Assembly: GCA_951812965.1 (NCBI GenBank)
Contig: OX638341.1
Location: forward strand, 2,834,438 to 2,898,437
Source of the DNA: an uncultured Pseudohongiella sp.
GTDB taxonomy: Bacteria > Pseudomonadota > Gammaproteobacteria > Pseudomonadales > Pseudohongiellaceae
Reading direction: 5' to 3'
DNA length: 64,000 nucleotides
Positions 9,246 to 18,070 of this stretch are shown piece after piece. Made by a program: the position numbers and the translations under genes. The notes under the pieces were generated by a model. It had not been told where the DNA came from and did no database searches. It saw nothing but the letters and a program-made list of their open reading frames with translations. The number at the start of each line of letters is the position of its first letter. The first letter of the stretch is position 1.

Positions 9246-10823
9246 TCACGCCGAAGCTTTTTCCCGCGGATAATTCCGGTAGAGAATGCCGGCCATCTTG
9301 TACACGGTGCGGACCACCTGGGCGCAATAGCCGAACTCGTTGTCGTACCAGAGATAGAGCACGCAATTCCTGCCGCTGGCGACGGTGGCGATCGCATCGA
9401 CGATGGCCGCTTCCCGGGTGCCGACGAAATCGCTGGAAACGGCGTCTTCGGACTGGGTGAAGCTGATCTGATTCTGCAAATTCGAATGCAGGGCGATCTG
9501 GCGCAGGAACTCGTTCAGTTCCTCCCGGCTCGTTTCCCTGCCGAGGGTCAGGTTCATGATCGCCATGGAAACGTTGGGCACCGGTACGCGAATCGCGTTT
9601 GCGGTCAACTTGCCCTCAAGCTCGGGAATGGCCTTGACCGCAGCCTTGGCCGCGCCGGTCTCGGTCAACACCATGTTCATCGCCGCGCCGCGCCCCCGGC
9701 GGGCGCCCTTGTGATAGTTGTCGATCAGGTTCTGGTCGTTGGTGTAGGCGTGAACCGTCTCGATATGCCCGCGTTCGATGCCGAACTCGTCCTGAACGAC
9801 CTTGAGTACGGGGACCACCGCATTGGTGGTGCAGGAAGCGGCGGTGACGATCTTGTCATCGGCTTCGATGAGATCGTCGTTGATGCCGTAGACGATGTTT
9901 TTCAGATCGCCCTTGCCCGGCGCGGTCAGCAGCACCTTGGTGACGCCTTTCGACCGCAGATGCAATGAAAGCCCCGCCTCGTCGCGCCATTTGCCGGTGT
10001 TGTCGATGACCAGGGCGTTGTCGATGCCGTACCGGGTATAGTCGATCTCGTCCGGCGAGTTGGCGTAGATCACCTTGATGACATTACCGTTGGCGACCAG
10101 GGCGTTGTTTTCCTCGTCGACGCGCAAGGTGCCCTGAAAGGCGCCATGCACCGAATCGGCGGTGAAAAGGTTGGCGCGCTTGACCAGGTCGCCTTCGACT
10201 CCCGGCCGCACGACGATGGCCTTCAGACGCATGTCCTCGCCGGTGCTCGTGCGTTCGAGCAGCAACCTGGCGCACAGCCGGCCGATTCGGCCGAAGCCAT
10301 ACAGCACGACGTCGGTGGAGTGATCCGAAGGGCGCTTGCGTACGCCGTCGAGATAGCGCAGTTCCCTGCGCACGAAAACGTCCGGCGACACGCCGCCGGG
10401 ATTCTTCGCATCGAGTTCCATGAACCGCACGGTGAGCTTGCCGAGATCGATGCGCGCGTGCCACAGATCGAGCTTGGCCATTGCCATCAGGATGGGATGG
10501 GTCTCGAACTCGGACATTTCGTTGTGCTCGACCTGCCGGACGAAACGATGCGACTTCATGATGAAGGTCACCGAGCGGTTGTGCACCGGCCTGCCGTAAA
10601 TAAAGACGCCTACATTGCGCTGGCTGAACAGCCTGCCGATGACGGGAATCATTTCCTGCACCAGCGCCTCGCGCTGTTTCCAGTCGCCGAAATAGTCCTC
10701 GACCCTGGGCCGGGTGGATTTCGCGGACGCCGCGATCTTGCCGCGGGTCTTTGTTCCGGAGCGTTTCGCGGACTTGGTCTCGTTCGCTGTTTCGGTTCCG
10801 GCTGCTGCTTTGGGCTGATCCAC
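9246..10823 (-). CDS. gap: Glyceraldehyde-3-phosphate dehydrogenase, long form
   Basis: 525-residue NAD(P)-dependent dehydrogenase converting glyceraldehyde-3-phosphate to 1,3-bisphosphoglycerate or the reverse. The Rossmann motif YGFGRIGR is at about 175-182 and the catalytic cysteine lies in ASCTTN (Cys331), followed by HAYTNDQ. It is ~190 residues longer than canonical GAPDH. The extra N-terminus begins with a Lys/Ala/Thr-rich stretch (1-40) and continues with a folded-looking domain to ~170. A long paralogue of this kind sits beside mfd in Pseudomonas, and the same neighbours occur here. A promoter is visible just upstream. Confidence 0.92.
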   Translation of the reverse strand: MDQPKAAAGTETANETKSAKRSGTKTRGKIAASAKSTRPRVEDYFGDWKQREALVQEMIPVIGRLFSQRNVGVFIYGRPVHNRSVTFIMKSHRFVRQVEHNEMSEFETHPILMAMAKLDLWHARIDLGKLTVRFMELDAKNPGGVSPDVFVRRELRYLDGVRKRPSDHSTDVVLYGFGRIGRLCARLLLERTSTGEDMRLKAIVVRPGVEGDLVKRANLFTADSVHGAFQGTLRVDEENNALVANGNVIKVIYANSPDEIDYTRYGIDNALVIDNTGKWRDEAGLSLHLRSKGVTKVLLTAPGKGDLKNIVYGINDDLIEADDKIVTAASCTTNAVVPVLKVVQDEFGIERGHIETVHAYTNDQNLIDNYHKGARRGRGAAMNMVLTETGAAKAAVKAIPELEGKLTANAIRVPVPNVSMAIMNLTLGRETSREELNEFLRQIALHSNLQNQISFTQSEDAVSSDFVGTREAAIVDAIATVASGRNCVLYLWYDNEFGYCAQVVRTVYKMAGILYRNYPREKASA

Positions 10824-10858
10824 GAAGGTCTCCGGTCGGCTTGATTTCGGCGCCGCGT

Positions 10859-10887
10859 ATTATCTTTTTTTGCCCGCCGGAATTCAA
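10859..10887 (-). promoter_or_regulatory. Promoter of the gap gene
   Basis: On the minus strand TTGAAT (10887-10882) and GATAAT (10864-10859) are separated by exactly 17 bp, a good sigma-70 match. Transcription would begin around 10852, leaving a ~30-nt leader before the gap start. Confidence 0.55.
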
Positions 10888-10908
10888 TGCGGGGCGGCGC
10901 CGTCGCGC

Positions 10909-12063
10909 TCACGCCGCGGCGGCTGTGGATTTTCTGATTTCTTCCAGACTGGACACATGAACGGTTTCGCTCAGTCGATAGGATAGCTCGCCGGGACAGA
11001 CGATTGTAATTCTGCTCAAGCCAAGTTCTTCCCGCGCCGCCCGCATCGATGGCGTCACTTTCGGCGCGGAAGAATACTTGAATTCAAACGCTTGCATCGT
11101 CTGCCCCCGAGCGACAAGCAGATCGATTTCCGCTTGTGAATGTTTCGCCCAGAAGAAACTCTCTTCCGGGGCGGCATTCAGGATTCGGATCACTTCTTCT
11201 AGGGCAAATCCTTCCCAGGAAGCGCCCAGAGAAGGATGCTGCCCGAGCGCTTCGGAATCTTCGACTCCAAGGAAATAATGCAGCAATCCACTGTCCCGAA
11301 AATACAGTTTGGGAGATTTCACCTGTCTCTTGCCGATATTGGCGAACCAGGGCTGCAGCGAGCGAATCATGAAGGCGCCCGCAAGAATATCGACGTAGCG
11401 GCGCACGGTAGGCTGTGAAACGTCCAGCGAGCGCGCCAGGTCCGACAGGTTCAGCACCTTGCCGTGAAGATGCGACAACATCGTCCAGAGTCTGCGCATT
11501 CGCGCCGGATTGAAGTCGATTCCAAGCGCGGGAATGTCGCGCTCCAGCAAATTCGTGACATAGTGCCTGCGCCAGTTCATGCTATCCAAGTCGTTCGCGG
11601 CCAGATAGGAAAGCGGAAACCCGCCCCGCAGCCACAGGCGCTTCGAATCTTTGACCTCCGCGCTAGTGAAAGGCGTCAATTCGAGATAAGCGATTCGCCC
11701 GGCCAGCGATTCCGAAGTCTGGCGTATCAGTTCGCGGGACGCACTGCCCAGAATCAGGAATTTCTGCTTGAGCGGGCGGCGGTCGAGTAACACGCGAAGG
11801 AGCGGGAAAAGTTCGGGGACGCGCTGAATCTCATCGATAACGACGAGTCCTTCGAGTTCTTCCAGCGCAAGTTTCGGCTCGGACAGCCGATTCAGGTCAT
11901 CCGGGTCTTCGAGGTCGAAATAATGTACTTGCCCTTTGACAGAGTCGGCGATATACGTGCGCGCCAGCGTAGTCTTGCCGCACTGCCTCGGTCCGAGCAG
12001 GCCGACCGCCGGGTGGGTGCGAAACAATTCTTCGATTTGCGCCAGATAGGCTGAACGCTGCAT
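10909..12063 (-). CDS. AAA+ ATPase with DUF4143 C-terminal domain
   Basis: 384-residue cytoplasmic ATPase of the DUF4143 family. Walker A is LLGPRQCGKTTLART (residues 22-36), Walker B is GLVVIDEIQRVPEL, and a sensor-like LILGSASRELIRQ follows. A winged-helix segment is visible near residues 205-230 (LSDLARSLDVSQPTVRRYVD). The C-terminal DUF4143 region carries a PD-(D/E)XK-like pattern: FALEEVIR, then AEIDLLVARG and AFEFKYSS. These proteins are common, scattered and of unknown function. It stands alone between gap and mfd. A perfect-arm palindrome lies 12 bp before its start, and AGGA precedes the ATG. Confidence 0.88.
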   Translation of the reverse strand: MQRSAYLAQIEELFRTHPAVGLLGPRQCGKTTLARTYIADSVKGQVHYFDLEDPDDLNRLSEPKLALEELEGLVVIDEIQRVPELFPLLRVLLDRRPLKQKFLILGSASRELIRQTSESLAGRIAYLELTPFTSAEVKDSKRLWLRGGFPLSYLAANDLDSMNWRRHYVTNLLERDIPALGIDFNPARMRRLWTMLSHLHGKVLNLSDLARSLDVSQPTVRRYVDILAGAFMIRSLQPWFANIGKRQVKSPKLYFRDSGLLHYFLGVEDSEALGQHPSLGASWEGFALEEVIRILNAAPEESFFWAKHSQAEIDLLVARGQTMQAFEFKYSSAPKVTPSMRAAREELGLSRITIVCPGELSYRLSETVHVSSLEEIRKSTAAAA

Positions 12064-12074
12064 TTTTTCCTGGG

Positions 12075-12099
12075 ATATTCAAATTCAGACTTTGAATAT
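12075..12099. promoter_or_regulatory. Palindromic operator-like site upstream of the DUF4143 ATPase
   Basis: ATATTCAAA and TTTGAATAT form perfect 9-bp arms around a 7-bp spacer. The site is AT-rich inside a GC-rich genome and lies 12-36 bp upstream of the ATPase start. A role as binding site for a regulator, possibly the ATPase's own winged helix, is inferred. Confidence 0.55.
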
Positions 12100-12145
12100 T
12101 CCCAGTGATTTGCGCTGTAGTCAACCAAATGTTTGGGTTCAACTT

Positions 12146-12222
12146 GTAGGGGCGAGGCATGCCTCGCCCGTCAGTTGCACGGTTTCGGGGCCATACGCGG
12201 GCGAGGCATGCCTCGCCCCTAC
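12146..12222. repeat. Palindromic element copy 3 (full unit)
   Basis: Two 24-bp palindromic arms, inverted relative to each other, at 12146-12169 and 12199-12222, each containing GGGCGAGGCATGCC, separated by a 29-bp spacer. The right flank continues GGTCTCA and, further on, TTGAACCTGCACATG. It lies between the divergent DUF4143 ATPase gene and mfd. Confidence 0.95.
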
Positions 12223-12318
12223 GGTCTCACACGTATTTGAACCTGCACATGCGGGGCGGCGCCTGGGTTACAATCCGCGGCCCGTCGACGCTGCGGCGAT
12301 CCGGTTTGCTGAGTATCC

Positions 12319-15300
12319 ATGGCTGAAGTCTTCGATCCGCCCTTGCCGGCAGGCGCCGGAAAAGCCAGCTATTGGCCGCTCCGGCAGGATTCCGCCAACA
12401 GCCTGGCCCTGGCCGCGGCGGTGCGGCGCGCCGAAGGGCCCCTGCTCGTGGTGTGCGAGGACTCCGAAGCGGCCGAGCGGCTGTTGCGGGAGTTGCGGTA
12501 CTACCTGTCGCGGCATGAGGAGTTTCCGGTTCTCAGCCTGCCGGATTGGGAAACTCTTCCCTATGAAAATTTCTCGCCGCACCAGGACATCGTTTCCCAG
12601 CGCCTGACGACTTTGTACCGGTTGCCTTCGCTGCGGCAAGGCGTCCTCGTGGTCCCCGTCACCGGGCTGATGCTGCGGCTGCCGCCGCGTCACTACGTAA
12701 CCGTCAACAGCCTCGATCTGCGAATCGGCCAGCGGCTGGCGATCGAGGACTTTCGCGGTCAACTGGTGGCTGCGGGTTACACAGCGGTCAATACCGTTCT
12801 CGACCACGCCGAATTCGCCGTGCGCGGGTCCGTAGTGGACCTGTTTCCCATGGGTAGCCCGGTACCGATCCGGGTCGACCTGTTCGACGAAGAAATCGAA
12901 TCCTTGCGCAGCTTCGACCCGGAAACCCAGCGCACGCGGGAACGGATTCGGGAAATCCGCCTGCTGCCGGGCCGGGAATACCCCCTCGACGAGGCCGCGG
13001 TCAGCGACTTCCGGGGCCGCTTCCGGGAACGATTCGACGTGGATTTCCGGCAATGCCCGATCTATCGCGACGTCAGCGACGGCATCGCCTCCCCCGGCCT
13101 GGAATATTATCTGCCGCTGTTCTTCGACGAATTGCATACCTTGTTCGACTACCTGCCTGAACGGACTCTTGCGGTTCAGGTGGGAGACGTCCATCGGGCC
13201 GGCGAGGAATTCCGCCGCGAGGTAGCAAACCGTCACCATGACCGCAATTTCGACAGCCGCCGGCCCATTCTCGAACCCGATGAAATCTTCCTGCCGGTCA
13301 ACGAAGCGCTCGCCGGTCTCAAGGCGTATCCGCGGATTCGCATGACCGCATCCGCACGGGAGGTATTTCGCCTGCGGCAACTTCCCGACCTGGCGCTGAA
13401 TCCCAGATTGCAGGAACCCATGCAGGCCCTGAACGATTTCATCGCCGCTTGCGATTCGCGCGTGCTGTTCTGTGCGGAAAGCCCGGGCCGCCGGGAAAAC
13501 CTGCAACAGATGCTCGGCCGGATCGATTTGCGGCCGGCGGCGTTCGATCACTGGGAAGAATTCATGGAAGCCGACGCACGAATCGGCATAACCGTGGCGC
13601 CGATCGACCGCGGCCTCTGGCTCGACCGAGAGCGGCTCGTACTCATTACCGAAGAGATGCTGTTCGGCAACCGCGTGGCGCAACGGCGGCGCAGAAGGCC
13701 GTCCGAGCAGCATCCCGATCTCGTCCTGAAAGACCTGTCGGAACTGCATCTCAACGATGCCGTCGTTCATGTCGAACACGGAGTCGGCAGGTATCGCGGC
13801 CTGACCACGATTACCACCGATGGGCAGAACGCTGAATTTCTGACGATCGAATACGCCGGGCAGTCGAAATTGTATGTGCCGGTGACCGACCTGCATCTCG
13901 TCGGCCGCTTCAGCGGCATGAGCCAGGACGAGGCGCCGCTGCACACCCTCGGCACCGAGCAATGGCAGCGCGCGAAACGGAAAGCGGCCGAGAAGATTCG
14001 CGATGTGGCCGCCGAGTTGCTGGAGATTCACGCCCGCCGGGAAGCGGGCAAGGGATTCGCTTATCGCAGCGAGGCGCCCGAATACGATCGCTTCGCGGCC
14101 GGATTCCCGTTCGAAGAAACCGCCGATCAACAAACTGCAATCGACGCGGTCATCGCCGACATGGGTTCCCAAAGACCAATGGACCGGCTGGTTTGCGGCG
14201 ACGTCGGATTCGGCAAGACCGAAGTCGCCATGCGGGCCGCGTTCATCGCCGTAATGAACGGCCGCCAGGCCGCGGTGCTGGTGCCGACGACCTTGCTGGC
14301 GCAGCAGCATTTCGAGAACTTTCGCGACCGTTTCAGTGACTGGCCGTACACGGTGGAAGTCATCTCCCGCTTCAAGACCCAGGCGGAGCAGAAGGAGATA
14401 CTCGAACGCGTGAAATCCGGCGGTATCGACATCCTCATCGGCACCCATAGTCTGCTGACCGCGAAGATAGACTACGACAAGCTCGGCCTGCTCGTCATCG
14501 ACGAAGAACACCGCTTCGGCGTGCGGCAAAAGGACAGGCTGAAATCCCTGCGCGCCAGCGTCGATATTCTCACGCTCACCGCGACGCCGATCCCGCGCAC
14601 GCTGAACATGGCCCTGGCCGGCATGCGCGACCTGTCGCTCATCGTCACGCCGCCGGCAAAGCGCCTTTCCATCCGCACCTTCGTTCGCGAACACGAAGAC
14701 GCCATTGTCAAGGAAGCGATCAGCCGCGAATTGTTGCGCGGCGGCCAGGTCTTCTATCTGCACAACGAAGTGCGCAGCATGGAGCGCGCTTTGCAGCATC
14801 TGGCCGATATCGTGCCCCAGGCACGGCTCGCCATGGCGCACGGACAAATGCCGGAACGCCAACTCGAGAAAGTCATGGCCGACTTCTATCACAAGCGCTA
14901 CAACGTGCTCGTCTGCTCGACCATCATCGAAACCGGCATCGACATTCCCAGCGCCAACACCATCGTCATCCATCGCGCCGACAAGTTCGGCCTCGCCCAG
15001 TTGCACCAGTTGCGCGGCCGCGTCGGCCGTTCGCACCATCAGGCCTATGCCTATCTGCTGACCCCGGAGCGGCGGGCGCTCAAGACCGACGCCCGCAAAC
15101 GCATCGACGCGATCGAGACCGCCACCGAACTCGGGGCGGGTTTTACCCTGGCTTCCCATGACCTGGAAATACGCGGCGCGGGTGAATTGCTCGGAGACGA
15201 ACAAAGCGGCCATATGCAGAAGATCGGCTACACGCTGTGCATGGAAATGCTGATGGACGCGGTGCGGGCGATTCGCGAGGGAAGAATGCCGAGCAGCAGT

Positions 15301-15777
15301 CCCGAACTCGAAGGCGCGGTGGATATCAGTCTGCGCGTGCCGGCGCTGATTCCGGACGATTACCTGCCGGACGTGCACACCCGGCTGATCATGTACAAAC
15401 GCATGGCTTCCTGCCGCGGCAGGGAAGAACTGGACGAATTGCAGGTGGAGATGATCGACCGCTTCGGACTGCTGCCGCCGCCGCTGAAATCGATGTTTCG
15501 CCTGAGCGAGTTGAAATTGCGCGCCCGGGACTTCGGTATCCGCAAGATTGATGCTACTGTTTCCGGCGGACGTATTGAATTCACCGAATCCGCCCGCGTC
15601 GACGCCGCCGCCATCGTGCGACTGATCGAATCGGAACCGGCGAATTTCGCCCTGGGCGGTGAGAACCAGTTGCGTATCAAGGCCGGATTTCGCGATGCCA
15701 CCGACAAGTTCGGCTATATCGACGATCTGCTCGACCGCATCGCTTCAACGGAGCCGCTCGTTGCGCAAACAGCCTGA
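12319..15777 (+). CDS. mfd: Transcription-repair coupling factor
   Basis: 1152-residue ATP-dependent translocase that dislodges RNA polymerase stalled at DNA lesions and recruits UvrA; its length equals the family norm. The N-terminal UvrB-homology module is visible (DWETLPYENFSPHQDIVSQRL), then the RNAP-interaction domain around residue 480 (VHVEHGVGRYRGL). The RecG-like helicase motor follows with CGDVGFGKTEVAMRAAF, VPTTLLAQQH, IDEEHRFGVRQK, TATPIPRTL and QLRGRVGRSHHQAYAYLL. The C-terminal TRCF domain is intact. TACAAT at 12269-12274 may be its -10 element, with no convincing -35. The csiV-like gene overlaps its end. UvrB is also in the window. Confidence 0.98.
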   Translation: MAEVFDPPLPAGAGKASYWPLRQDSANSLALAAAVRRAEGPLLVVCEDSEAAERLLRELRYYLSRHEEFPVLSLPDWETLPYENFSPHQDIVSQRLTTLYRLPSLRQGVLVVPVTGLMLRLPPRHYVTVNSLDLRIGQRLAIEDFRGQLVAAGYTAVNTVLDHAEFAVRGSVVDLFPMGSPVPIRVDLFDEEIESLRSFDPETQRTRERIREIRLLPGREYPLDEAAVSDFRGRFRERFDVDFRQCPIYRDVSDGIASPGLEYYLPLFFDELHTLFDYLPERTLAVQVGDVHRAGEEFRREVANRHHDRNFDSRRPILEPDEIFLPVNEALAGLKAYPRIRMTASAREVFRLRQLPDLALNPRLQEPMQALNDFIAACDSRVLFCAESPGRRENLQQMLGRIDLRPAAFDHWEEFMEADARIGITVAPIDRGLWLDRERLVLITEEMLFGNRVAQRRRRRPSEQHPDLVLKDLSELHLNDAVVHVEHGVGRYRGLTTITTDGQNAEFLTIEYAGQSKLYVPVTDLHLVGRFSGMSQDEAPLHTLGTEQWQRAKRKAAEKIRDVAAELLEIHARREAGKGFAYRSEAPEYDRFAAGFPFEETADQQTAIDAVIADMGSQRPMDRLVCGDVGFGKTEVAMRAAFIAVMNGRQAAVLVPTTLLAQQHFENFRDRFSDWPYTVEVISRFKTQAEQKEILERVKSGGIDILIGTHSLLTAKIDYDKLGLLVIDEEHRFGVRQKDRLKSLRASVDILTLTATPIPRTLNMALAGMRDLSLIVTPPAKRLSIRTFVREHEDAIVKEAISRELLRGGQVFYLHNEVRSMERALQHLADIVPQARLAMAHGQMPERQLEKVMADFYHKRYNVLVCSTIIETGIDIPSANTIVIHRADKFGLAQLHQLRGRVGRSHHQAYAYLLTPERRALKTDARKRIDAIETATELGAGFTLASHDLEIRGAGELLGDEQSGHMQKIGYTLCMEMLMDAVRAIREGRMPSSSPELEGAVDISLRVPALIPDDYLPDVHTRLIMYKRMASCRGREELDELQVEMIDRFGLLPPPLKSMFRLSELKLRARDFGIRKIDATVSGGRIEFTESARVDAAAIVRLIESEPANFALGGENQLRIKAGFRDATDKFGYIDDLLDRIASTEPLVAQTA

Positions 15778-16702
15778 GGCCACAAGAAATCCTCGCATCC
15801 CGACCCACTCCCCCCGCGGGGGAGTCAAATCCGCGCAGCGAATTTGGTGGGGGCGAGTCGTTCGGGCCGCAAGAAGCTGCATTGCCCTGCTCGCCGCTAC
15901 ATTCGTCTGGGGCCATGCCGGCCTCGCCGAAGCACAGGGTTTCCAACGCTGGTTTCAGGTCGAGATGACGATTTTCAGCAATGAATCCGGCGCCGACCGC
16001 GAACGGGAATTCTGGAACGCGGAAAATTCGGACTTGTCTTATCCGCCGGATATGATTCGCCTGGGGCGATTGACCGATCTGCTGTTTCTCGATTGGTCGG
16101 CCTCTGAACCCGATTCCGAGCCGCTTGCGCCGGAACTCGAACGGCTGCGCGGCACGGGCCCCTTTCCCGCCCGCGAAGCAAGCGGTTTCCGTTTTCCCGA
16201 CTTGCAGCGAGATCCGTTCCTGGAGTTGCCGGCCGCCTACAGCGATTTCCGCCAGACCAACCAGGCCATCGAGCAGGCGGGTCAATATCGCGTACTGTAT
16301 GACGCTGTCTGGCGCCAACCGGTAGGAGACGAAGGTACGGAGACGCCGGTTCTTGTTGTCGGCGGCGGCCGTTACGGCGACTTTACGGAATTGCAGGGAT
16401 CGGTAACGCTGTATTTCAACGCAAACCGGGATCGGGTAATTTTCAACGCCGACCTGTGGCTTGTGGAATTCGGCGGCGCGACGAATGGGGGCGAATGGTT
16501 GCTGCCGCCTTTGCCGGAAGAATTTCGGGAAAACGCCGGCATTTCGGCGGCTGCGGCGATCAGCCGCGTTTTTACCATGCGCCAGCAACGCGAATTGCGC
16601 AGCGGCGAATTTCACTATCTCGACCACCCCGCATTGGGAATCGTCGTGCAGATCACTCCTTACGATCGCCCACCGCCGGAACCAACTGAAAATCAGCCCT
16701 GA
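15761..16702 (+). CDS. csiV: CsiV-like exported protein with repeat-derived N-terminus
   Basis: 313-residue exported protein resembling CsiV (peptidoglycan-binding, DUF-level family), placed after mfd as in Pseudomonas. The mature part starts near GFQRWFQVEMTIFSN, with RNADL-like FNADLWLVEFGG and the C-terminal FHYLDHPALGIVVQITPY typical of the family. The only plausible start I find is TTG at 15761, with GGAG eight bases upstream, overlapping mfd by 17 bp. This gives an unusual ~38-residue basic leader before the hydrophobic core IALLAATFVWGHAGLAEA. A 50-bp double-hairpin repeat lies inside that leader and encodes part of it. Confidence 0.72.
   Translation: MRKQPEATRNPRIPTHSPRGGVKSAQRIWWGRVVRAARSCIALLAATFVWGHAGLAEAQGFQRWFQVEMTIFSNESGADREREFWNAENSDLSYPPDMIRLGRLTDLLFLDWSASEPDSEPLAPELERLRGTGPFPAREASGFRFPDLQRDPFLELPAAYSDFRQTNQAIEQAGQYRVLYDAVWRQPVGDEGTETPVLVVGGGRYGDFTELQGSVTLYFNANRDRVIFNADLWLVEFGGATNGGEWLLPPLPEEFRENAGISAAAAISRVFTMRQQRELRSGEFHYLDHPALGIVVQITPYDRPPPEPTENQP
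15804..15853 (+). repeat. 50-bp double-hairpin repeat, copy 1 (intragenic)
   Basis: Contains CTCCCCCCGCGGGGGAG, then a second hairpin AAATCCGC-GCA-GCGAATTT (one mismatch). The ends CCCAC and GTGGG are complementary, so a three-way junction could form. It is 45/50 identical to the copy at 50533-50582 and lies within the inferred 5' coding region of the csiV-like gene. Confidence 0.85.
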
Positions 16703-16973
16703 CGCATGGTAATTGTCTTCGATCCGTCGCCGTCTGGGGGCCAGTCTGCAGCGGACGCTGTGAATACATCCCTGTACGCTTCGAGCTCGGCGTCCTGCCT
16801 CGCACGCCCGCTGCAGACTGGCCCCCAGACGGCGACTCGCGTTGTGCGGGAACCATTTACTTCGTAGGCTTCGGGCTCGACATCTCTGACTCACACGCCC
16901 GCCGCAAATCCCCATCCCGCCAGCGACTCACATCCGGGGAGCGACTAGTTTGTGACCGGTGGGAGGTCTGTTG
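16703..16973. other. Convergent intergenic region (csiV-like / mtnP)
   Basis: 271 bp between two converging genes. It holds a long inverted repeat (16726-16836). I see no credible gene or T-tailed terminator in it. The remainder (16837-16973) shows no recognisable feature. Confidence 0.7.
16726..16836. repeat. Long inverted repeat, 29-bp perfect arms
   Basis: Left arm 16726-16754 starts GTCGCCGTCTGGGGGCCAGT; the right arm 16808-16836 is its exact reverse complement; the loop is 53 bp. A few further bases pair after one mismatch at the inner end. It is unrelated in sequence to the other two repeat families here, and no other copy was noticed in the window. Confidence 0.9.
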
Positions 16974-17717
16974 CTATAGAGATTCTATGTGGGCTTCGAT
17001 GATGCCGATCAGTTCTACGGTGCCGAAGCCGTGTACTCTTTTTATGTCCTTCATTTCGATGATGCCTGTGCCAAGTCCGGCCGCCCAATTGACGGAAAGC
17101 GCGAGGCAGGCATAAGGAATTTCCAGTTCACGGGCAAGTATGGCCTCGGGCATGCTGGTCATGCCTACCATGTCGCAGCCATCCCGGCGCAGGCGCAGGA
17201 TTTCGGCGGCCGTTTCCAGGCGCGGGCCTTGCAGCACGCCGTAGATTCCTCCGAACTTTATCGCTTTTTCCACCCTGGCCGCGGCGTAGCGCAATGCCTC
17301 CCGCAGCGGCCGGTCGTACGGCCAGGTGAAGTCGACGTGCCTGGGCGCTTCGTCCGGCCCGTCGAAAAATGAGTTTTCGCGGCCCCAGGTGTAGTCGATC
17401 AACTGCTCCGGGATTGCCATGGCGCCGGGCGGGAGGTCTTCGCTTATGCCACCAACGGTATTGGTCGCGATGATGCGGTCGACGCCGAGGCTGTTCAGCG
17501 CCCAGATATTGGCCTTGTAGTTGACCTTATGGGCGGGAACGCGGTCGCCGGCGACGTGTCGGGGCAGGAAAGCGATTCTGACTTTCCCGAGGTGGCAGAT
17601 ATCGACCTGCACCGGCCCGCCGTAGGGCGTTCTTATGGCTTCGATGGTTTCCACTTCCAGCGCACGCACCTCGCCGCGCAGGGAGCCCAGTCCCGATCCG
17701 CCGATAACGGCCAGCAT
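16974..17717 (-). CDS. mtnP: S-methyl-5'-thioinosine / methylthioadenosine phosphorylase
   Basis: 247-residue purine nucleoside phosphorylase of the MTAP/MTIP family, cleaving the glycosidic bond of methylthio-nucleosides with phosphate to give 5-methylthioribose-1-phosphate. It shows IGGSGLGSL (phosphate loop), FLPRHVAGDRVPAHKVNYKANIWAL, ATNTVGGI and the base-site motif MVGMTSMPEAILARELEIPYA. The Pseudomonas gene in this position acts on methylthioinosine. An MtaD deaminase that makes that substrate is encoded at 59749-61083, so the MTI-specific role is favoured. It is convergent to the csiV-like gene. Confidence 0.88.
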   Translation of the reverse strand: MLAVIGGSGLGSLRGEVRALEVETIEAIRTPYGGPVQVDICHLGKVRIAFLPRHVAGDRVPAHKVNYKANIWALNSLGVDRIIATNTVGGISEDLPPGAMAIPEQLIDYTWGRENSFFDGPDEAPRHVDFTWPYDRPLREALRYAAARVEKAIKFGGIYGVLQGPRLETAAEILRLRRDGCDMVGMTSMPEAILARELEIPYACLALSVNWAAGLGTGIIEMKDIKRVHGFGTVELIGIIEAHIESL

Positions 17718-17745
17718 TTTCTTCTCCTTGCCTGATCTCTTGAAA

Positions 17746-17822
17746 TGGTGCGCCCGGCAGGACTTGAACCTGCAACCCTCGGCTTAGAAGGCCGATGCTC
17801 TATCCGGTTGAGCTACGGGCGC
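17746..17822 (-). tRNA. tRNA-Arg (anticodon TCT)
   Basis: Full cloverleaf on the minus strand, with acceptor GCGCCCG/CGGGCGC, anticodon loop CTTCTAA and encoded CCA. It is the last of three tandem tRNAs. Confidence 0.97.
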
Positions 17823-17888
17823 ATTGTCGCGAAGTGGAATTGCAACATGAATTGGCCGTGTCGGGCAATTTCACGGCAGACGGAAAAT

Positions 17889-17965
17889 TGGGGTGACCGA
17901 TGGGGCTCGAACCCACGACAACCGGAGTCACAGTCCGGGGCTCTACCAACTGAGCTACGGTCACC
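17889..17965 (-). tRNA. tRNA-His (anticodon GTG)
   Basis: Cloverleaf with anticodon loop CTGTGAC, the extra 5' G (G-1) paired with C73, and encoded CCA. It is the middle gene of the Pro-His-Arg cluster. Confidence 0.97.
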
Positions 17966-17984
17966 ACGAAGAAGGAACGGGACT

Positions 17985-18061
17985 TGGTCGGGGTAGAGAG
18001 ATTTGAACTCCCGACATCTTGCTCCCAAAGCAAGCGCGCTACCAGACTGCGCTATACCCCG
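17985..18061 (-). tRNA. tRNA-Pro (anticodon TGG)
   Basis: Cloverleaf with acceptor CGGGGTA/TACCCCG, anticodon loop TTTGGGA and encoded CCA. It is first in transcription order of the three-tRNA cluster. Confidence 0.97.
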
Positions 18062-18070
18062 ATATAGTAC

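Noticed and set aside
12268-15378. A 1036-codon open frame on the minus strand opposite mfd
   Set aside because: It is antisense to a full-length, motif-complete mfd and shows no recognisable motif. High GC with codon bias makes such long shadow frames common.
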